Origin: CAYHHI01 sp964356335
GTDB lineage: Bacteria; Arandabacterota; Arandabacteria; Arandabacterales; Arandabacteraceae
Reading direction: 5' to 3'
Assembly: GCA_964356335.1 (NCBI GenBank)
Contig: CAYHHI010000006.1
Coordinates: 1 to 64,000 of the forward strand
Length of the DNA stretch: 64,000 nt
The stretch's first letter is position 1, and every line of letters starts with the position of its first letter. The position numbers and the translations under genes are program-made. The notes below the pieces were generated by a model. It was given only the letters and a program-made list of their open reading frames with translations, did no database searches and was not told where the DNA came from. Positions 60,132 to 64,000 of the stretch are shown one piece after another.

Positions 60132-61036
60132 GTGTAAATGCGCCTGAGGCCCGCCCGGGCGCCAAGATCAAGCGCCTTATCGAATTGATCCCCTCGAAGC
60201 CTCCGTGCTATCCCGGGAAACTGATCCGCGTGGTAGCACGGTCTGTACTGGTCCATCACATTGACGAAGGTATCCGATGAGATCTCGCGCGCGAGAAAAT
60301 CGAGAATCTCTTTTGACTGATCGAGATGGCCCGGCATGACAAGGTGCCGTACAAGCAGGCCCCGAATGGCGAGCCCGTCCCTTATCACAAGATCACCAAC
60401 CTGCCTGTGCATCTCTCTTATCGCCTGCCTGGCTACAGACGGATAGTCGGGCGCATTGCAGTACTGCTGTGAGGAAGTCTCACACCAGAATTTGAAGTCC
60501 GGCATATAGATATCGACGATGCCGTCCAGGGACTTCAGGGTGTCTATACTCTCATAGCCGCCACAATTGTAGACCAGGGGCAGGGAAAGTCCGTCGCCCG
60601 CGGCGACGAGAACCGCCTCCATTATCTGCGGCACGAAATGGGTGGGCGTGACCAGGTTGATGTTATGACACCCGATTTCCTCAAGCCTCAGCATCATGAG
60701 GGCAAGTTCCTCGGGCGGTATCTCTTTGCCCTGAAGGTGATGGCTTATCTCGTAGTTCTGACAGAAACAACACCGAAGATTGCATCCCGTCAGGAATATG
60801 GCGCCCGAACCGTTCTGCCCGACAAGGGGTGCCTCCTCGCCAAAATGCGGTCCGCAACTTGAAACCCGAGGAAGTAGCTCCCCCTTGCAGATGCCGATCT
60901 GGCCGTGGGTCCTGTCGATGCCGCAATTCCTGGGGCAGAGATTGCACGAGGAAAGCCTGGCGTAGGAGGATTCCACCCTGACCTGGAACTCTCCACTGGC
61001 CAGAAGCCTCCTGTAGCTGGGGTAACGTGTTTCCAT
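60128..61036 (-). CDS. PflA-like radical SAM protein
   Basis: 302 residues from the ATG at 61036. Radical SAM motif CNLRCCFCQNYEIS near residues 85-98, with an N-terminal cysteine group (CNLCPRNCGIDRTHGQIGIC, in two parts CNLCPRNCG and GQIGIC). This is the PflX/YgkA-type branch often annotated as pyruvate-formate-lyase-activating-like; no glycyl radical enzyme is encoded nearby, so the target is unknown. Related to, but distinct from, the AmrS protein at 26397-27524. Confidence 0.88.
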   Translation of the reverse strand: METRYPSYRRLLASGEFQVRVESSYARLSSCNLCPRNCGIDRTHGQIGICKGELLPRVSSCGPHFGEEAPLVGQNGSGAIFLTGCNLRCCFCQNYEISHHLQGKEIPPEELALMMLRLEEIGCHNINLVTPTHFVPQIMEAVLVAAGDGLSLPLVYNCGGYESIDTLKSLDGIVDIYMPDFKFWCETSSQQYCNAPDYPSVARQAIREMHRQVGDLVIRDGLAIRGLLVRHLVMPGHLDQSKEILDFLAREISSDTFVNVMDQYRPCYHADQFPGIARRLRGDQFDKALDLGARAGLRRIYT

Positions 61037-61177
61037 GCTCACACAATACGTTCGGCCTCTACCCGTGCTCGTGCCTGCACGCTTATTGAACCGGTTTCAA
61101 GGGCTGGCCTTTGGGCTCGGCAGGAGGATTCCGAATTTGATCGGTGCGGAAGTGCTAGCCTCTTACCTGGCGGCTTC

Positions 61178-62083
61178 TTAATCAATGACAATGTCGGATG
61201 GGAGAATATACTTGATCGGGTCTTGCAGCATGCCGTTCAATCGGACCTCATAGTGCAGGTGGGGGCCAGAGGATCGTCCCGAGTTGCCCACATAGGATAT
61301 GACATCGCCTCGCTTGACCTGCTGTCCCTTGGTGACCGCAAGTTTGCCGTTGTGAGCATACCGGGTGACGACGCCGTTACCATGATCTATCTCAATGGTA
61401 TAGCCGTAAGCTCCGTCGTAGGCCGCGAACCGGACCACGCCGTCCGCAGTAGCGAAGACCCTGGAACCCTTCCTTGCCGAGAAATCGACCCCCTCGTGCC
61501 GGCAGATCCTTCCCGTGAAGGGGTCCCGCCGCCTGCCGAAGGTGCTGCTTATATATCCGGAATCGCAGGGCCTTATGGAAGGCATGCCTTTGAGATCCTC
61601 GGTCTTGCTCTTCAGTTGGGTGAGGATCTCATCGAAGCTGTGGCGCTGGAGCTTTATCTGCCTCAAGAGCCTATCTACATTTATATTGAGCGATGCAAGA
61701 GTCTGCCCGAGAGGATGGCTAACCTCCGTCGGGATCGACAGTTCCGGACCTCCTACCCCAACCTCCCAGACGTCATTATCGAGAGGCTCAAGATCCGCGA
61801 GGATCCGCATCTTCTCTTCAAACTTGGCACGGTCAGCCATATCATACTCAAGGGTGGAGACCTTACCCTGGATGCTGGCTATCTGCTGCTTGAGGACCTC
61901 GTTTTCCCGCTCAAGCTCCCCGAATTTCTCCCTGTTTATGACGTTAGTGAAGGTCTGAAGCCCGGAGAATACGGAAAAGCCCAAGAAAACAAGCAAAAAG
62001 CCGACAACAAAGATCAACCGTCTCCTGGTTACCGAGATTGACTTCGGTGGTGATTTGGGAGAATGCATCAGAATCAGGGTCAC
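61178..62083 (-). CDS. M23-family peptidoglycan endopeptidase
   Basis: 301 residues from a GTG at 62083 with GGAG five bases upstream; a GTG at 62101 is the alternative. One N-terminal membrane anchor (about 20-42), a coiled coil (about 50-95), then the LytM/M23 domain (about 180-300) with zinc ligands HEGVDF and HLHYEV and the GRRRDPFTG entry motif. Cleaves peptide crosslinks of peptidoglycan, or, if regulatory, activates amidases. Both zinc motifs are complete, so an active enzyme is likely. Confidence 0.92.
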   Translation of the reverse strand: MTLILMHSPKSPPKSISVTRRRLIFVVGFLLVFLGFSVFSGLQTFTNVINREKFGELERENEVLKQQIASIQGKVSTLEYDMADRAKFEEKMRILADLEPLDNDVWEVGVGGPELSIPTEVSHPLGQTLASLNINVDRLLRQIKLQRHSFDEILTQLKSKTEDLKGMPSIRPCDSGYISSTFGRRRDPFTGRICRHEGVDFSARKGSRVFATADGVVRFAAYDGAYGYTIEIDHGNGVVTRYAHNGKLAVTKGQQVKRGDVISYVGNSGRSSGPHLHYEVRLNGMLQDPIKYILPSDIVID

Positions 62084-62130
62084 CTTGTCTCCGGTCAACA
62101 CTACCCCCTATCAGGTGATCTCAGAAGGGC

Positions 62131-62159
62131 AACTTACCAACAGGTATGCAATTTGTCAA
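62131..62159 (-). promoter_or_regulatory. Candidate promoter of the M23 gene
   Basis: Perfect TTGACA at 62154-62159, 17-base spacer, weak TAAGTT at 62131-62136. Confidence 0.45.
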
Positions 62160-62187
62160 GCAAAAATCGCGCTCGACCGAGAAAAAC

Positions 62188-63042
62188 CTAGTTCAGATAA
62201 GCCTGAAGATATGAACTGCGCGAGGCGTGTCTCAGCCTCTTTATGGCTTTTTCCTTTATCTGCCTTACCCGTTCCCTGGTAAGACTGAGAATCCTGCCGA
62301 TCTCCTCAAGGGTCAAGGGTTCCTCTCGCCCGATGCCAAAATACAGCGTCAGGATCTTAGCCTCTCGAGCGCTCAGCGTCTCAAGCGCTTCGGCAATGTC
62401 CTCCTGAAGCGATCTTTCGATCACGTCCTGATCAGGCGATTCGGCATCGGCATCCGCGAGGACCTCTCTCAACGAACCATCGTCCTCATCCGACGTTGGA
62501 GCATCTATCGACAGGTGAGGAATGGCGACTTTAAGGGTATCCGTCACTTCCCTCTCACTTATGTCCAGATGTTCGGCAATCTCGCTCGCTGTGGGCTCGC
62601 GTCCCAGATCATGGCCCAGCTCCCCCGAGGTCTTGCCGATGCGGCTCAGCGTACCGGCTCTGTTCAAAGGAAGCCGCACTATTCGAGACTGCTCGGCAAT
62701 AGCCTGGAGGATTCGCTGCCTTATCCACCAGATCGCATAGGAGATGAACTTACAGCCCTTTTTCTCGTCAAAGGTCTTAGCAGCTCTCACCAGCCCGGCA
62801 TTACCTTCGCTGATAAGATCAGCCAGGCTCAATCCCCGGTTCCTGTACTGGCGCGCCACGCTAACCACGAAACGTAGGTTGGCCTTCACCAGCTTCTCAA
62901 GGGCTTCATGCTCTCCCTTGCGAATCCTTCGCGCCAGATCAGCCTCTTCCTCAGGCTTCAAAAGCGGCTCGTCACTTATCTCCCTAAGATACAGAGCAAG
63001 CGACTTTTCCTCTTCCACAAACCCTCTGTCGTCCTTCACCAT
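62188..63042 (-). CDS. rpoD: RpoD-like RNA polymerase sigma factor (short form)
   Basis: 284 residues from the ATG at 63042. Regions 1.2 (SLALYLREISDEPLL), 2 (NLRFVVSVARQYRNRGL ... GNAGLVRAAKTFDEKKGCKFISYA, given in parts), 3 and 4.2 (LTRERVRQIKEKAIKRLR) are all present; there is no region 1.1 or long spacer. Primary sigma factors of this compact type are typical of Bacteroidetes, Chlorobi and relatives. Whether it is the housekeeping or an alternative group-2 sigma cannot be settled from the window. Confidence 0.92.
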   Translation of the reverse strand: MVKDDRGFVEEEKSLALYLREISDEPLLKPEEEADLARRIRKGEHEALEKLVKANLRFVVSVARQYRNRGLSLADLISEGNAGLVRAAKTFDEKKGCKFISYAIWWIRQRILQAIAEQSRIVRLPLNRAGTLSRIGKTSGELGHDLGREPTASEIAEHLDISEREVTDTLKVAIPHLSIDAPTSDEDDGSLREVLADADAESPDQDVIERSLQEDIAEALETLSAREAKILTLYFGIGREEPLTLEEIGRILSLTRERVRQIKEKAIKRLRHASRSSYLQAYLN

Positions 63043-63116
63043 CGTTGTCCCCACCTTCCGTCCCGGACACCCAACCTACCAAAATCCTGTGACCAATACG
63101 AGCCCAGCAGATTATC

Positions 63117-64000
63117 TCAGTCCTGCCTGGGTTTGACAGCAACAAATCGACTGCCGCCTTCTCGCTTCACCAGAAAGAGCACGGGCTTATCCTTCCTGCC
63201 CTGTGCCTTGCCTATTAAGTTGTTATACTTGCTGAGGTTACCTACAGGCTCCCCGTTTACCTCTTCGATGAAATCGCCCGGAGCGAGGCCGGCCTCTTCA
63301 GCGGGACTTCCCGGCTCGACCGCGACGACCACTATACCTTTATCGGCATCAGCGGGGGCAAACTGTCTGCCTTCGGCGCCGTTTGCGTCGTCAACCCTGA
63401 CTCCAAGCCATTCTTCCTTAGGCTTCGAGGGTTCCTCAGCCCTGGCGACCTCGGTCGGCCGTTCCGCAAGCTTGACGTTGACGGTCTTGCGGTCGTCGCC
63501 CCTCTGGACGAGGAGCGCTATCTCTTTGCCCACACCAGTCTGGGCTACCTTAAGTCTGAAATGATCGACGTTGCCGACCTTGTCGCCGTTGAATTCCAGG
63601 ATTATGTCTCCCGTCCTGACGCCGGCTTTGGCAGCAGGGCCGTCGTCCACAACCGAGCCGACAAGGATCCCGCTCTTGGGATCGACATTGAGGGCCTCTC
63701 CTATATCCTTGGTGATCTCCTGAGGGAATATGCCAAGATAGCCCCACGACACCTTTCCATATTTGATGATTTCATCTGCAACATGTTTCACTAAATTTAT
63801 AGGTATGGCGAACCCTATGCCCTGACCAAGGGGATTTATGGCCGTATTCATGCCCACGGCTTCACCGTTTATGTTGACCAACGGGCCCCCGCTGTTTCCG
63901 AAGTTGATGGATGCATCGGTCTGGATGAAGTCCTGAAGCGCGGGAGTCCCACCCACAATGTTCAGGGCAGAACGACCCTTGGCACTTATCACACCCACCG
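63117..64000 (-). CDS. HtrA/DegP-type periplasmic serine protease (5' end outside window)
   Basis: Partial: the last 293 residues are here and the coding frame runs off the right edge, so the signal peptide and the His and Asp of the catalytic triad are not visible. The catalytic serine motif is intact (NFGNSGGPLVNI). Two PDZ domains follow: about 95-180 (GYLGIFPQEI ... GVRTGDIILEFNG) and 205-290 (WLGVRV ... AGLAPGDFIEEVNG). Degrades or refolds damaged envelope proteins. Confidence 0.94.
   Translation of the reverse strand, partial: VGVISAKGRSALNIVGGTPALQDFIQTDASINFGNSGGPLVNINGEAVGMNTAINPLGQGIGFAIPINLVKHVADEIIKYGKVSWGYLGIFPQEITKDIGEALNVDPKSGILVGSVVDDGPAAKAGVRTGDIILEFNGDKVGNVDHFRLKVAQTGVGKEIALLVQRGDDRKTVNVKLAERPTEVARAEEPSKPKEEWLGVRVDDANGAEGRQFAPADADKGIVVVAVEPGSPAEEAGLAPGDFIEEVNGEPVGNLSKYNNLIGKAQGRKDKPVLFLVKREGGSRFVAVKPRQD

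Noticed and set aside
60905..62041. 378-residue plus-strand open frame
   Set aside because: Runs opposite the M23 peptidase, whose zinc motifs are intact; no ribosome site or domain.
1..64000. CRISPR arrays, tRNA or rRNA genes, insertion sequences, riboswitches
   Set aside because: Intergenic gaps were read individually; none shows regularly spaced repeats, cloverleaf pattern, transposase or known riboswitch core.

Overview
This window is one long, almost entirely minus-strand block of bacterial chromosome: about 52 protein genes, and no rRNA, tRNA, CRISPR array or insertion sequence that I can see. Several traits suggest a Gram-negative, probably anaerobic bacterium of an FCB-like or candidate-phylum lineage. 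These are a short RpoD-like sigma factor (about 284 residues), secreted proteins ending in FlgD-like or 'PNP'-type C-terminal domains, lamin-tail proteins, PorV-like and barrel-like outer-membrane proteins, frequent GTG/TTG starts, and selenium use. The phylum is inference.

Layout, read right to left in the direction of transcription. 64000-61178: HtrA protease (cut by the edge), sigma factor, M23 peptidase. 61036-57177: radical SAM protein and two membrane HD-GYP proteins. 57180-52336: holA, holB, a YbbR-domain protein, tsaD. 52122-42120: a signalling operon behind an apparent sigma-54 promoter, made of a receiver-GGDEF protein, a histidine-kinase-like protein that has lost its catalytic His, an intact hybrid kinase, a receiver, a GAF-HD-GYP protein and priA. 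The two kinase-like genes share a 449-bp segment that differs at only two bases. 41961-34801: TPR lipoprotein, rho, rpmE, DUF1385, prfA, prmC, murA. 34752-25477: selB, threonine aldolase, recJ, a small protein, rsmI, a glutaredoxin with an in-frame UGA at its redox site, an acetyltransferase, AmrS-like radical SAM enzyme and an EamA transporter. 25399-17221: surface genes (glycosyltransferase-like TPR protein, lamin-tail protein, PorV-like protein, phosphoesterase, HhH-barrel protein). 17218-10075: preT, preA, M28 peptidase, DUF2723-TPR protein. 9957-1: a selenium-dependent molybdenum hydroxylase operon (ssnA, threonine synthase, cysteine-synthase-like, 2Fe-2S subunit, PPC protein, aminotransferase, yqeC, mocA, xdhC, yqeB, FAD subunit) that runs off the left edge.

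Two themes stand out. First, selenium appears to be used twice: as selenocysteine (SelB plus a UGA-containing glutaredoxin with a plausible bacterial SECIS hairpin) and as a labile cofactor of molybdenum hydroxylases (yqeB/yqeC/mocA/ssnA). Second, cyclic-di-GMP-type signalling is dense: five HD-GYP or HD-GYP-like proteins and one GGDEF protein within 16 kb, including a pseudokinase/kinase pair that shares a degenerate, recently homogenised HD-GYP-like module with codon use unlike the rest of its genes.
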